DNA of 40,200 nt. Source: a virus. The stretch lies in the IMG/VR virus record IMGVR_UViG_3300001533_000263, positions 1 through 40,200 of that record; one strand, given 5' to 3'. The translations under genes and the position numbers were made by a program. The notes beneath the pieces are model-generated. The model was not told the DNA's origin. It saw only the letters and a program-made list of their open reading frames with translations, and made no database searches. Positions within the stretch are counted from its first letter, which is position 1; each line of letters opens with the position of its first letter. Positions 30,987-39,484 of this stretch are shown here, one piece after another.

Positions 30987-31968
30987 AGATTTTATCTACC
31001 TGTTTTAAGATTTTCTTAGTATCAAAATATACACATAAAGGATGACCGTCTTTTACCGGACAACCAATGTATTGATAAGGGCCCTTACAGCAAGGTGAAC
31101 AATAAGCCGGACTTTGTAAACTGTAATCATTTTTAGCGTATTTAGGATGGTTGTCTAAAGAAGCTGCTGTCATTAACTGTATTGTAGGTGTACCCCACAT
31201 ATTAGCCCCTACCATAAGTCCTGACTCCATACCGATTACACAATTAACGTGTTTTGCCAAAAGTAATGCCTGTCTAAATGGTTGATGTCCTGTTATTGTT
31301 CTTACTCTTTTGTCATCAAGCCATTTTAAGTTTTTACTTTCGTGTTCTCTGCTGCCTGTTGTAATGATTAAAGCGTCTTTATGCTTATCTAAAATCTTCC
31401 TTGCTACCTCTTCGGCTTGAACAAACTGTTTATGAGCAGATGTTCCGGCTACATTTATTAAGACAGTAAACTTGTCTTTGTATTTATCAATGTATTCCTC
31501 AACTGCCTTGTGTTCTTCGTCTGTAAAGTAAACCTCACCTTGCCATTTTCCTTGTTCTTCGGGAAACCCTGCTGATAATAAAGTCTGGTCGTAATAGTTA
31601 ATCTTAGAGAAAGAATCTCTATATTTCTGGTGCATATAATATTCCGGTTGTTCTTCCATTTTAAGTATTGCCGACTCTATCGTTCCGCCTAAAAAGAAAA
31701 TATTATCATACTCAAGGCTCATAATTTTCAGGTGTTTTTGTAAAGCGTGTCTTGTAGATACTGCTTTCTTTTCATTGCCTGTTAATAGTTCTGAAGGATA
31801 AATAGCCAAATTGTCAATGAACGGGTTATTTACTAATATTCTATAACCTTTAATGCCTGTTTCTACATCTACTTTGTCATACCCTTTATCTTTTAATAAG
31901 TGGGGTAGAAATGATAGATGTAAAATGTCTCCATAAGCCCCTAATCTGAAAATCAATGCTCTTTTCAT
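30967..31968 (-). CDS. GT9-like glycosyltransferase, 333 aa
   Basis: KRALIFRLGAYGDILHLSFLPHLLKDKGY matches the GT9 N-terminal motif. NVAGTSAHKQFVQAEEVARKIL and CVIGMESGLMVGANMWGTPTIQLM correspond to the donor-site region, with E-S-G in place of the usual D-(S/T)-G. The C-terminus carries a Cys cluster (YCSPCCKGP...GCPV), like the paralogue at 29068. The two share their layout and are probably old duplicates. Its ATG directly follows the U-tract of the terminator hairpin and has no SD. Confidence 0.78.
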   Translation of the reverse strand: MKRALIFRLGAYGDILHLSFLPHLLKDKGYDKVDVETGIKGYRILVNNPFIDNLAIYPSELLTGNEKKAVSTRHALQKHLKIMSLEYDNIFFLGGTIESAILKMEEQPEYYMHQKYRDSFSKINYYDQTLLSAGFPEEQGKWQGEVYFTDEEHKAVEEYIDKYKDKFTVLINVAGTSAHKQFVQAEEVARKILDKHKDALIITTGSREHESKNLKWLDDKRVRTITGHQPFRQALLLAKHVNCVIGMESGLMVGANMWGTPTIQLMTAASLDNHPKYAKNDYSLQSPAYCSPCCKGPYQYIGCPVKDGHPLCVYFDTKKILKQVDKIYDRFHK

Positions 31969-31996
31969 AAAAAGTGGGGGCTTTTTGGTAGCCCCC
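31969..31996 (-). terminator. Intrinsic terminator after capsid module
   Basis: Minus strand GGGGGCT-ACCAAAA-AGCCCCC followed by ACTTTTT. The 7-bp perfect G:C-rich stem and U-tract give a strong minus-strand terminator between the decoration-like gene and the sugar cassette. The start codon of the next gene (31968) follows immediately. Confidence 0.85.
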
Positions 31997-32010
31997 GAAC
32001 CATTGATACC

Positions 32011-32433
32011 TTAGGTATCGCTTTGGACAAATCTTTCAATTAACTCTACTCTAGGTATTACTGTAGATACGTCTTGTGCCGTACCGTCCAATACTACACT
32101 AAGAGTGTCGTCAGCTGAAAGGTTAGTCTCTGTTACCGAACCGTCAATGTTAGTTTTCACCGCCTGAGTACCTGTAAGGGTAGCTGTTCCTATTTCTGTG
32201 AACGAGCCTGTTCCCCCGGTCTCATAACCTAAAACTACATCTCCCGGTGCTGCACCTGTACCAGCTGTTGTGGTAGCAAGGTTAAAACCTTTGATTGTAA
32301 CAGGATACATTAACTTAATCTTTGAATCTAAAGATGTTGCTGTACCTGTTCCATTCATAACCGCAGTCTCTGGTAACTCAATAGTTTTCCTTGACCCATA
32401 AGAAGGGTCTGAATAAGTTCTACCGTAGCTCAT
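32011..32433 (-). CDS. Head decoration/fibre-type protein, 140 aa
   Basis: MSYGRTYSDPSYGSRKTIELPETAVMNGTGTATSLDSKIKLMYPVTIKGFNLATTTAGTG... Beta-rich, Thr/Gly-rich, directly after the major capsid gene, with SD GGAGGGAATT. This fits a decoration or head-stabilising protein. Its stop codon lies in the 3-base loop of a small perfect inverted repeat, GATACC-TAA-GGTATC. Confidence 0.55.
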   Translation of the reverse strand: MSYGRTYSDPSYGSRKTIELPETAVMNGTGTATSLDSKIKLMYPVTIKGFNLATTTAGTGAAPGDVVLGYETGGTGSFTEIGTATLTGTQAVKTNIDGSVTETNLSADDTLSVVLDGTAQDVSTVIPRVELIERFVQSDT

Positions 32434-32443
32434 AATTCCCTCC

Positions 32444-34020
32444 TTATGAAGTTGTTACGTGAATAATTCTTGTTTCCCCATCATCACTAAAATCCCAAGT
32501 CTTGACCATACCGCCAAGATAGTACCAAGCAATTCCTTGGTCTCTACCAAAATCCTTAGGTAAATCAATTCTGATTTCCTCAGGAATCACAATACCTTCT
32601 CTGACTGCATCAGCACCAAAGAACACAGATTCCCCATAATCAGCATTTAAACTGTTGGAAAGAATATTTGTCTCTTCGATAAACCGTGTCCCATAATAAG
32701 TACCAACTTCGCCTGTAAACATCGGTCTTGCGTCTGTGTACTGAATCTTACTTTCAAAGTAATCATACAGTCCTCTAATAGAGTTGGTTGAAGCTATACA
32801 AATGTAATTCTGTCCGTCTGCTCTCGGAATATTAAGAGTTTTCATCCTATCTACAATATCCCTAACATTCTTATCGGACATATTAGCACCTGCATCTGTT
32901 CCACCTGCACCATTACTGCTAAAAACAGTTGAAGATGTGGTCTCACAAACTGCTTTATAATCTGATGTTTGAAACTGTGTTGCTGCGGCAGAATCCAAAA
33001 CCTTAGCCATATCATTCCTCAATACTGTTTTTACAATGTCAGGAACTTTAACTTCAGCTAAGACTTGACTCTTTAAAGTAAAAGGTACGGAATTTCCGTA
33101 CTCCTTCACTACCAAACTACCTTGCTTAATGGTGTAGTTGTTTTTAGGTATTGTCGATGTTTCCGACAATGTTCCGCCCTGTGTGGATATGTTACTAATC
33201 TTATCGAAAAGAACAGTATCCGAACGGTTTTTTCCCATAGCACCTTCCGGGTCAACGAATTGCCGAAATTTCATTCTTTGTGTTAGCTTACTGTCGCCAG
33301 TAAGAACGGACTATATCATCAAATTACCAACTTAATGGATAATTTGCCCTACGTGTAGTCTCTGAGGGGTTGATAGGTAATGAGTGTTTTGCTTCTTTTA
33401 ACTTCCTGATGAGTAGCCTTAAAATTACATCATCTGAAAGTCTTTTACTCCTGTCAAAGCAGTGTGCCATTTCTTCCCTTCGTTCTATAATCCATTTAAG
33501 GAATTTTGCCTGTTTTAATTTACCAGACAAATATGGCATTATTGCCTTCAAAAGCTTTTTCACTCTTCCTTTACCTTGAACAACAACAATAAGGGTATCA
33601 TTATGATTGCTCTTCTTTCGCTTGTTTATTTGGTAATAATAACCCACTCCTAAAGCACTTAGGATTTTGGTCGTTTTTTGGATTATTATTGCATCATTGT
33701 TGATTATTTGTATTCTTACGAATAAATTGATTCCCCTTCTTTTGTTGTTTCTACATTCTTCATTGTAGAATCGGGAAATTAAACACCCTTCTCCTTCAAT
33801 GATTCCAGCTAACCAAGCTACATCAACTTCCCTGCTGATTTTCTCCACCATAAACTTTTACCTCCTTGGGTGTTATGGATACTGAGACGTTCCAGCATAC
33901 AGTAAGGTTTTAAGCCGCCAATAAATTCAGCGGCTGTGCTGCGTAGCGTATCTTCTTAGAGAATTGGTCGGACCCTAAATATCCGCCAAGACTGTTGACA
34001 CTCCATATTTGTTGCGACAT
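32444..34020 (-). CDS. Major capsid protein, N4-gp56 family, interrupted by a group I intron
   Basis: Exon 1 is 34020-33929: MSQQIWSVNSLGGYLGSDQF...RYAAQPL, ending after CT. Exon 2 is 33275-32444: A, then MKFRQFVDPEGAMGKNRSDTVLFDKIS... Joined, they encode ...RYAAQPLMKFRQFVDPEG..., 307 aa. The continuous N-terminus of N4-gp56 family capsid proteins reads W-S-V-N-S-L-G-G...QPLxKFRQF. The junction restores frame exactly. Family features: a long early loop, a helical spine and the ITNRP-like C-terminal region. Without splicing, exon 1 would stop 36 codons in (…PLNLLAA) and exon 2 would lack its N-terminus. Confidence 0.88.
33276..33928 (-). ncRNA. Group I intron in the major capsid gene, 653 nt
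   Basis: Visible elements on the minus strand: P1, exon CCGCT pairing with GGCGG at a U.G splice wobble; P10, exon 2 AAT pairing with ATT just before GGCGG; P7 strands AGAGACTACACG (33363-33352) and GATATAGTCC (33317-33308); P9-like hairpin CTTACTG-GCGA-CAGTAAG with a GNRA tetraloop. The intron ends in G at 33276. The catalytic P3-P8/P4-P6 helices were not fully modelled. The open reading frame inside is a LAGLIDADG endonuclease. Confidence 0.85.
33324..33851 (-). CDS. LAGLIDADG homing endonuclease inside the intron, 175 aa
   Basis: WLAGIIEGEGCLISRF (about residues 13-28) is a single LAGLIDADG motif with the catalytic acidic residue. Strand patterns follow (FVRIQIINNDAIIIQKTTKILSALGVGYYYQ, LIVVVQGKGRVKKLLKAIMPYL). 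One motif implies a homodimer. It starts with ATG at 33851 after AAGGAGGTAAAAG. Its last codons run through the P7 strand and end 16 bases before the second P7 strand, so coding and ribozyme sequence overlap. It would cleave intron-less capsid alleles and spread the intron. Confidence 0.85.
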   Translation of the reverse strand: MVEKISREVDVAWLAGIIEGEGCLISRFYNEECRNNKRRGINLFVRIQIINNDAIIIQKTTKILSALGVGYYYQINKRKKSNHNDTLIVVVQGKGRVKKLLKAIMPYLSGKLKQAKFLKWIIERREEMAHCFDRSKRLSDDVILRLLIRKLKEAKHSLPINPSETTRRANYPLSW

Positions 34021-34031
34021 AACTTACTCCT

Positions 34032-35009
34032 TTAAATTTCACCTCTCGCCTTAGCCTGTGTAGACTTTCTTTCTTTAAGGTAATCTTCAAGAGAGTTACC
34101 GCTTGTAGCGGGTAGTTTCTCTTTATTCATAGACTTACCTGACGAGACGGATGATTTCCTTTTTTCTTTAGCCAGTTTTCTTTTGAGTTTCTCGTTCTCT
34201 TTTGAAGAAGCCTTAGTCTTTTTCTTTCTCAAGATTATCCTAATAGCGTCAGAAATAGCTAACCTTTGACCACCGTCTTTCTGGTATCTTTCAGCTTTAT
34301 TCTCATCTCTGTAAAGTTTACCAGCCAGTTGGACTAATAAAGAGTTTTGGTCTTTAATGTTTAGGTCTTTGTGAGAACCCTTATATATTTCAGGTTCTTC
34401 TTTATCAGATAGATACTCATATTCTTCTACTGTTGAATGCCATTCTTGAGCTGCTCTTTGTTGTTTCTTAATTATCTCCTGCTGTTTCTTTTCTTGGTCA
34501 GCTAAAGCTGCTTTCTTTTCTTTCTTTACCCTGTAATCCATAACCTCCCACATTAAGTTAGGGTTGTTCTCTTCCATAGCTTTCGCCATAGCCTGCCTTA
34601 ATAGGGTTTCGGAATATTCAGGGGTCTGTTCGGTGCTTTGTTTCTCTATCTTGTCTAACCTTTCCGCTAAAGCCTTTTTCTCTGCTACCAGCTTGTCAAT
34701 ACGTTTCTGAACACCTGACTTCTTCTCCTCTTTGTTTTCTTCTGTCTCAAAATCTTCCAGCTTTAAGTTTTCATCATTGAGGCCAATATCTTCATTGTCC
34801 TCTTCCCCTTCTTCAGAACCTTCTTCTAAGGGTTCTTGCTCTTTGTTACCATCATCCTCTTCTGAGGTAGCGTCTTCCTCTGTGCCGGATGAAGCAGGCA
34901 CATCTTCGCTTTCTTCATCAGTTTTAGGGAAGAAATCTTCTTCTTTCTTGCCCACAGTACCAACGGAACTGTCCTGTTCTTCTTGAACATTTTTCTTTTC
35001 TTCAGACAT
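34032..35009 (-). CDS. Acidic scaffold-like protein, 325 aa
   Basis: Starts at ATG 35009 (MSEEKKNVQEEQDSS), eight bases after GGAGG; in-frame upstream codons lack an SD. The first about 100 residues are extremely acidic and probably disordered (EEDATSEEDDGNKEQEPLEEGSEEGEEDNED). The rest is coiled coil (KRIDKLVAEKKALAERLDKIEKQ) with a basic C-terminus (KRKLAKEKRKSSVSSGKS). Position just before the major capsid gene and composition fit a capsid scaffolding protein. Confidence 0.75.
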   Translation of the reverse strand: MSEEKKNVQEEQDSSVGTVGKKEEDFFPKTDEESEDVPASSGTEEDATSEEDDGNKEQEPLEEGSEEGEEDNEDIGLNDENLKLEDFETEENKEEKKSGVQKRIDKLVAEKKALAERLDKIEKQSTEQTPEYSETLLRQAMAKAMEENNPNLMWEVMDYRVKKEKKAALADQEKKQQEIIKKQQRAAQEWHSTVEEYEYLSDKEEPEIYKGSHKDLNIKDQNSLLVQLAGKLYRDENKAERYQKDGGQRLAISDAIRIILRKKKTKASSKENEKLKRKLAKEKRKSSVSSGKSMNKEKLPATSGNSLEDYLKERKSTQAKARGEI

Positions 35010-35067
35010 ATTGCCTCCAGTTGTTTTAAGAGTCTGCACTCTCCAGGGTTTTAAGTTCCCAGAAACT

Positions 35068-35352
35068 TTAATAAACTTTTTGGTAATGTCCAGGGTCTAC
35101 TCGTTTCCATCCATCACATAAACCTTTCTTTCCATTACCAAATCCACCTACAAAAACATCTCCTCTACTGCCTAAACCAAAGGATAACGATTCTTTGACT
35201 GCTTCTTTAACAGCACCTTCACCTTCTCTTAACCTGAGTTGGTTTCTAAGGCTGTTTGTTAATCTCTTTTTGAGTTCGCTGTTCTTGACCTTACCTTCCT
35301 TCTGGGTTTTTTCTATACGTTTTAACCGTTTAGTAACGTCTTTATATGTCAT
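35068..35352 (-). CDS. Small basic coiled-coil protein of head module, 94 aa
   Basis: I use ATG 35352 (MTYKDVTKRLKRIEKTQ), preceded by GGTGAGGGG; an upstream ATG at 35367 would overlap the neighbour. The first 60 residues are a basic amphipathic helix. The C-terminus is glycine-rich (GLGSRGDVFVGGFGNGKKGL). Unrecognised; probably a minor head protein. Confidence 0.5.
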   Translation of the reverse strand: MTYKDVTKRLKRIEKTQKEGKVKNSELKKRLTNSLRNQLRLREGEGAVKEAVKESLSFGLGSRGDVFVGGFGNGKKGLCDGWKRVDPGHYQKVY

Positions 35353-35356
35353 CCCC

Positions 35357-35740
35357 TCACCTTCCATACTTGCCCCCTTTCATAGGTATTGTATATTTAG
35401 TGGGTGATTTAGCTTGTTCTTCTAAGTTCTTTATTTGTTTCTTCAATAAATCTATGCTTTCAGGATAGTTCCATATCCTGTTATTTAAGTCCATAAGAGC
35501 TTGTTTATAGCCTATATAATAGTCTGATTTCTCATAATCAGGGCTGGATAATATACCTTTTGAATATGTGTTCCCTTTCTTTGACCCTGTGATATCTGTT
35601 ATCATTTTATCTATTGTCGGCTGAATTATAGTTCTCCACCCTTTCTGGTTTAATAATCTTTTAACACTTCTGCATAATGTTAACTTTTTGTTTAGTGCTT
35701 TAGCTTTTTCGTTAAGCCTATTTACTGTAAGCTCCGTCAC
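35357..35740 (-). CDS. Hypothetical head-module protein, 127 aa, GTG start
   Basis: GTG at 35740 sits six bases after GGAGG and reads TELTVNRLNEKAKALNKKL. An in-frame ATG at 35764 has no SD. It overlaps the portal gene's end by 23 bases. The product is helical (CRSVKRLLNQKGWRTIIQPTIDKMI...YYIGYKQALMDLNNRIW...IDLLKKQIKNLEEQ). It resembles small phage proteins that follow the portal gene in P22/N4-like phages; role unknown. Confidence 0.55.
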   Translation of the reverse strand: MTELTVNRLNEKAKALNKKLTLCRSVKRLLNQKGWRTIIQPTIDKMITDITGSKKGNTYSKGILSSPDYEKSDYYIGYKQALMDLNNRIWNYPESIDLLKKQIKNLEEQAKSPTKYTIPMKGGKYGR

Positions 35741-37745
35741 TAATTGCCTCCATTTCGCCTTCAAAGTTCTTCACTTCTTCTTTAGCTTTCTTCTCTACTT
35801 TAGCTAAATCTTTCTGTTTGTTCTCTAACTCTTTCTGTAAAGCCTCTAACTGTTGTCCGCCTTGCTGTATCTGTTGCATCATCTGGGTTAGTTTTTTCTG
35901 TGCTATCACTTCCGGATTAGTAGAATAATCTTCAGGGTCTTTTACACCGTCCTTTTCCAGCCAGTCTCTATACGAGTTATACACATCTTCTGTATCAGCT
36001 ACTCCTACTTGTAACATCTGCATCGCTGCTTGTAACCTTAACCAAGCTTTCTGTGTGGCTATGTTTTGGTCTGCCATCTCTAATGTTCCGTTAGATTTGA
36101 TAACAGCAGGAAAGAAAAAGTCTTCTTTAGTTATCTCTTGCCCGTTTATCCATATAGAATCGCCAAGCCTGTCCTGCATTACATAAAATATCTTAGTATA
36201 TACCCGTGATAATGTTTCGTTCCATCTTATAACTTCTTGAGTTAAACTCCCTTGCGATTTCTGTATCCCTCTATCTATTTCTCCTAACGTTTTACCGCCA
36301 CCTGTGTTAGTAGCGTTTCTGAATAACTGGTCTGTAGAGGATTGATATTCTTCTACAAAGGCCTTTGTTAGCTGTATTATGTTGGTAGAGCTTACATCAG
36401 GTATCTGTTTCTCGTCCATTCTCCTTACTTCTGCACCTAACTGGCTTACAGGAACAAATTCGCCAGGTGCAAACGTGGAATCTCTTTGTAATATGTCTGA
36501 AGTTTCAACCACTTCGTATAAAGGGTTGTTGTTGTGTTCGTCCCTTATCAACATATTATTTATTGACCGTTCCATAGTTTCCTGTAAAGCTCTAACTTGT
36601 TCAGGAACACCTCTGGAATTGTAATGTCTTGCGTCTTTACGTTCGTTATCAAACCGTTCAAAGTTCCAACCGTCAAATTCAAAAGGGAATGGTATCATAC
36701 GTAACAAAGAATCTTCCGGGTCTGTAACGTCAGCTAAAAAGGTAAATACCCATCTTTGGTAACAATCTTCTCCTTCAGGTTTATACCAAGTATAAGTCTC
36801 GTGTATTCTGTATAGCTCGTCTGTAGAGTTTTCTACACCTTCGTTCATCTTCTTCTGGTGCGTTATAACGTCATCGTCGTTCTTCTCGGATATCTTCTCA
36901 AGGTCTTTCTTATTATAAATGTCTGCCTCAAACTTTTCTTCTAATTCGTGTTTAGTTAAAAAGAACTCGTGCGTTATACGTTCAGCGTTATTGATATCAG
37001 TAGTGTATGCAGGAACAAATATCTTGTCAGGTAACGGTATTTCTATGTTAGGATATGACGATACTTCTTCTATATCAAACTCTATAATGTCATCACCTGA
37101 CCTAAACTGGTCTATTATATCTTTAACAACCTTCTTATCGTCCTCATCTTCTAAGTCAAGGTTGTATCTGTCTGAAAGAAACTGTCTTAACTCATCATTT
37201 GTAGCGTTCTTTAACATCTCTATTTGTTCGTCTTTATATGTATCAAGTTCTATTATTTTATGCACTTTCCGGGACTTGAACTCTTCTACTATCTTAAATA
37301 TGCAATGACCTTTCTCTTTTGCGTAATCAGCAGCAAGTTCCAGTTTGTTATATAAATCTATCTTGTTACGTAACACCATATTCATAGCTTCTTCAGCTTT
37401 ATAGGCTTGTTGTTTTATTGCGGGTGTTACTTGTGTCCCTTCTTCAGGTTTTACAGAACATAGCTTTTTTACGCTCCAGGCACTTAAAACTAAGTTAGGA
37501 GTTTGTTTCTTTATAAGTTTATCTGTTTCAGGTAACGGAATATCCGGGGCGTTCTCGTAAGGATAGTTAGTTACTCGTTTGATACCTAACCTCTGGTTAG
37601 AGGCTGTTATCATCTTCTCTTTCCATATAGCTCTGTCGGTATCGTCTTTGCCTATCTTAAACCTTAAATCGGTAAGATATTCCTTTAAATCAAAGGTTAT
37701 GTTCTTCTTCTGTGCTTTCTCTTTAATGTTTGCCTCTTTACGCAT
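35718..37745 (-). CDS. Portal protein, 675 aa
   Basis: A large helical protein directly after the large terminase, overlapping it by 8 bases. RLGIKRVTNYPYENAPDIPLPETDKLIKKQTPNLVLSAW and the segment NNMLIRDEHNNNPLYEVVETSDILQRDSTFAPGEFVPV match the P22/N4-type portal fold. VSQLGAEVRRMDEKQIPDVSSTNIIQLTKAFVEEYQSST belongs to its wing and stem regions. The last about 70 residues form a coiled coil (QIQQGGQQLEALQKELENKQKDLAKVEKK). It forms the dodecameric DNA channel. Confidence 0.8.
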   Translation of the reverse strand: MRKEANIKEKAQKKNITFDLKEYLTDLRFKIGKDDTDRAIWKEKMITASNQRLGIKRVTNYPYENAPDIPLPETDKLIKKQTPNLVLSAWSVKKLCSVKPEEGTQVTPAIKQQAYKAEEAMNMVLRNKIDLYNKLELAADYAKEKGHCIFKIVEEFKSRKVHKIIELDTYKDEQIEMLKNATNDELRQFLSDRYNLDLEDEDDKKVVKDIIDQFRSGDDIIEFDIEEVSSYPNIEIPLPDKIFVPAYTTDINNAERITHEFFLTKHELEEKFEADIYNKKDLEKISEKNDDDVITHQKKMNEGVENSTDELYRIHETYTWYKPEGEDCYQRWVFTFLADVTDPEDSLLRMIPFPFEFDGWNFERFDNERKDARHYNSRGVPEQVRALQETMERSINNMLIRDEHNNNPLYEVVETSDILQRDSTFAPGEFVPVSQLGAEVRRMDEKQIPDVSSTNIIQLTKAFVEEYQSSTDQLFRNATNTGGGKTLGEIDRGIQKSQGSLTQEVIRWNETLSRVYTKIFYVMQDRLGDSIWINGQEITKEDFFFPAVIKSNGTLEMADQNIATQKAWLRLQAAMQMLQVGVADTEDVYNSYRDWLEKDGVKDPEDYSTNPEVIAQKKLTQMMQQIQQGGQQLEALQKELENKQKDLAKVEKKAKEEVKNFEGEMEAISDGAYSK

Positions 37746-39084
37746 TATATGCTCCTAGTTTCCATCCGTAAGGACTTCTTGTTTGTTTAAACCATTTGTT
37801 CTGGCGTCTTTTATACAGTGTTTCTTTCTTCGGGGTAAAATGTTTTAACCCCCATATACCATAAACATAAGCGTCAGCTCTGTCCGGTGAACGCCCTAAC
37901 AATAGTTTAGTCTTAGCTTTAGGGATAAGTGCTACTTTATTTTCGACTACTATTTTATATTCTACACTAGATAATTGTCGTCTTAACTCTAAATCTTCAG
38001 GATATATTATCCTTTTATCTTTCATCTGTTCCCATACATACCACCACATCTCTGTCCTGCGATTAGTAAACCTGTCGTCTGACGACTTCTCACCTGAAGA
38101 AATGGGTAACAGTTTAATATCTTGTTCTTTTATAAGCATAGCTATACAGTCTGATACACCTTTACCCACACCTACACTGTCTATTGATATGCCTCTTGCT
38201 TTATATCTATGTGCCAATGACACTATCTCATAAGCTATCTTCTGGGTATCTGTAAGGTTTAACGACTTCTCATCAATTATCTTGGTGTTTTCAAAGACAT
38301 ATACAATACATTCATCACCGCCGACTACCGCGGGGTCGCAGGATATATGTGTTATAAGGTTATCTTCAGTAAAGTTGTTTCCTCGTAAATCCTCTATATC
38401 TTCTAACCTGATAAGTATGTTCTGGTCTGATGATAAGAAAGAACACAAATATTCTTGCTTGTATATCTCAGGTCTTAAATCTTCTTTAGCTTGTTCTATT
38501 TCACCGTCAGGTAAAAATGGATTATCTGTAGAGATAAACCTGAAACTCTTGAAATCTTTATATTCCGGACTTTCGCCTCGTTTGAATAGTTCGTAAAAAT
38601 AGTTTAAACCCTTAGGTGTTCCTATAAATAATGCCCTGCCTTGTGTATCAGATAACATAGGTCTTAATATCTCTTGCCAAGTCCTTTCTGCGTTAGGTAT
38701 TGAGGCTACCTCGTCTATTACCAGAAACTTAACACCTACACCTAACAAACTTTCAGGAGTATCAGCACCTTTAAGTTCTATTCTTGAACCTGTTGGAAAC
38801 AGTATAGATAATTCGCTTTCGTTATATTTCGGGGTTAATTCTCGTGGTAGTTCTTTACACTTGTCTTTAAGTATCTGCCAGGCTATTGTCTTTGCCTGTC
38901 TATATAAAGGAGCTACATACCAATTAAGAGAGTTTTGGTTTAGTAATGCTGATGTTAATAGCTCGTTACAAGATAATACTGTCTTACCCCACCTTCTTCC
39001 TGCTACCAATACCCTGAACCTTGTCTTATCTAAAAAGACTTCTTTCTGGTGAGGGTGTAACCTTATATCAAGGTCTTTATCCAT
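37738..39084 (-). CDS. terL: Large terminase subunit, 448 aa
   Basis: Walker A GRRWGKT at residues 29-35, Walker B FLVIDEVASIP, and a C-motif (RALFIGTPKG) form the packaging ATPase. The nuclease domain shows the three acidic sites ISCDPAVVGGDECIVYVFE, GISIDSVGVGKGVSD and SPDRADAYVYGIW. This is the DNA-packaging motor that also cuts the genome at headful or cos sites. Its start overlaps the small-subunit gene by 8 bases. Confidence 0.93.
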   Translation of the reverse strand: MDKDLDIRLHPHQKEVFLDKTRFRVLVAGRRWGKTVLSCNELLTSALLNQNSLNWYVAPLYRQAKTIAWQILKDKCKELPRELTPKYNESELSILFPTGSRIELKGADTPESLLGVGVKFLVIDEVASIPNAERTWQEILRPMLSDTQGRALFIGTPKGLNYFYELFKRGESPEYKDFKSFRFISTDNPFLPDGEIEQAKEDLRPEIYKQEYLCSFLSSDQNILIRLEDIEDLRGNNFTEDNLITHISCDPAVVGGDECIVYVFENTKIIDEKSLNLTDTQKIAYEIVSLAHRYKARGISIDSVGVGKGVSDCIAMLIKEQDIKLLPISSGEKSSDDRFTNRRTEMWWYVWEQMKDKRIIYPEDLELRRQLSSVEYKIVVENKVALIPKAKTKLLLGRSPDRADAYVYGIWGLKHFTPKKETLYKRRQNKWFKQTRSPYGWKLGAYNA

Positions 39085-39427
39085 CTGTTCCTATTATTCT
39101 TATGTTAAAGTTTATATCTCCTGTGTTTTCTTGCTGTATTTTGTCAGTCCAGCCAAAGTTTTTTAGTGCAAATATATCTCCACTTCTACCTTTATCAATT
39201 AACCTTAGCTCGTAAGAATTTTCTACCTTAGTCTTTCCTTCTTTTAGGGTGTTACTAAACTCGTCCTTTTTTCCGTATCTAATTAACGTAATCCTATCTG
39301 TGTCAAGGGCTAACGCAAGTCCGGTGATAGACCACTTCTCTTTAGGAGTATCTTTAAAATATTTGTCCATCTTCTGTTTAAGTTCTTCTACTGTTTTAAA
39401 CTTTAGCGGTCTTCCTACTTTTGCCAT
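39077..39427 (-). CDS. terS: Terminase small subunit-like protein, 116 aa
   Basis: MAKVGRPLKFKTVEELKQKMDKYFKDTPKEKWSITGLALALDTDRITLIRYGKK opens with a GRPxKF segment and a helix-turn-helix as in phage small terminases of the P22 gp3/DNA-packaging class. A helical middle (YELRLIDKGRSGDIFALKNFGWTDK) matches the family pattern AIFxLKNxFGWxD. It recognises the packaging site and recruits TerL. The ATG at 39427 has SD GAGGGTAAAG. Confidence 0.85.
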   Translation of the reverse strand: MAKVGRPLKFKTVEELKQKMDKYFKDTPKEKWSITGLALALDTDRITLIRYGKKDEFSNTLKEGKTKVENSYELRLIDKGRSGDIFALKNFGWTDKIQQENTGDINFNIRIIGTDG

Positions 39428-39484
39428 CTTTACCCTCGTATTTACTGAAGTTAATACAACTTGAGCATTGGTTTTTGTTTATAC

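Noticed and set aside
33852-34020. A stand-alone 36-aa gene ending in PLNLLAA
   Set aside because: It is exon 1 of the capsid gene read into the intron; the splice restores the known capsid N-terminus.
34732-34986. Plus-strand Ser-rich frame
   Set aside because: It is the antisense of the acidic Glu/Asp-rich scaffold-like protein.
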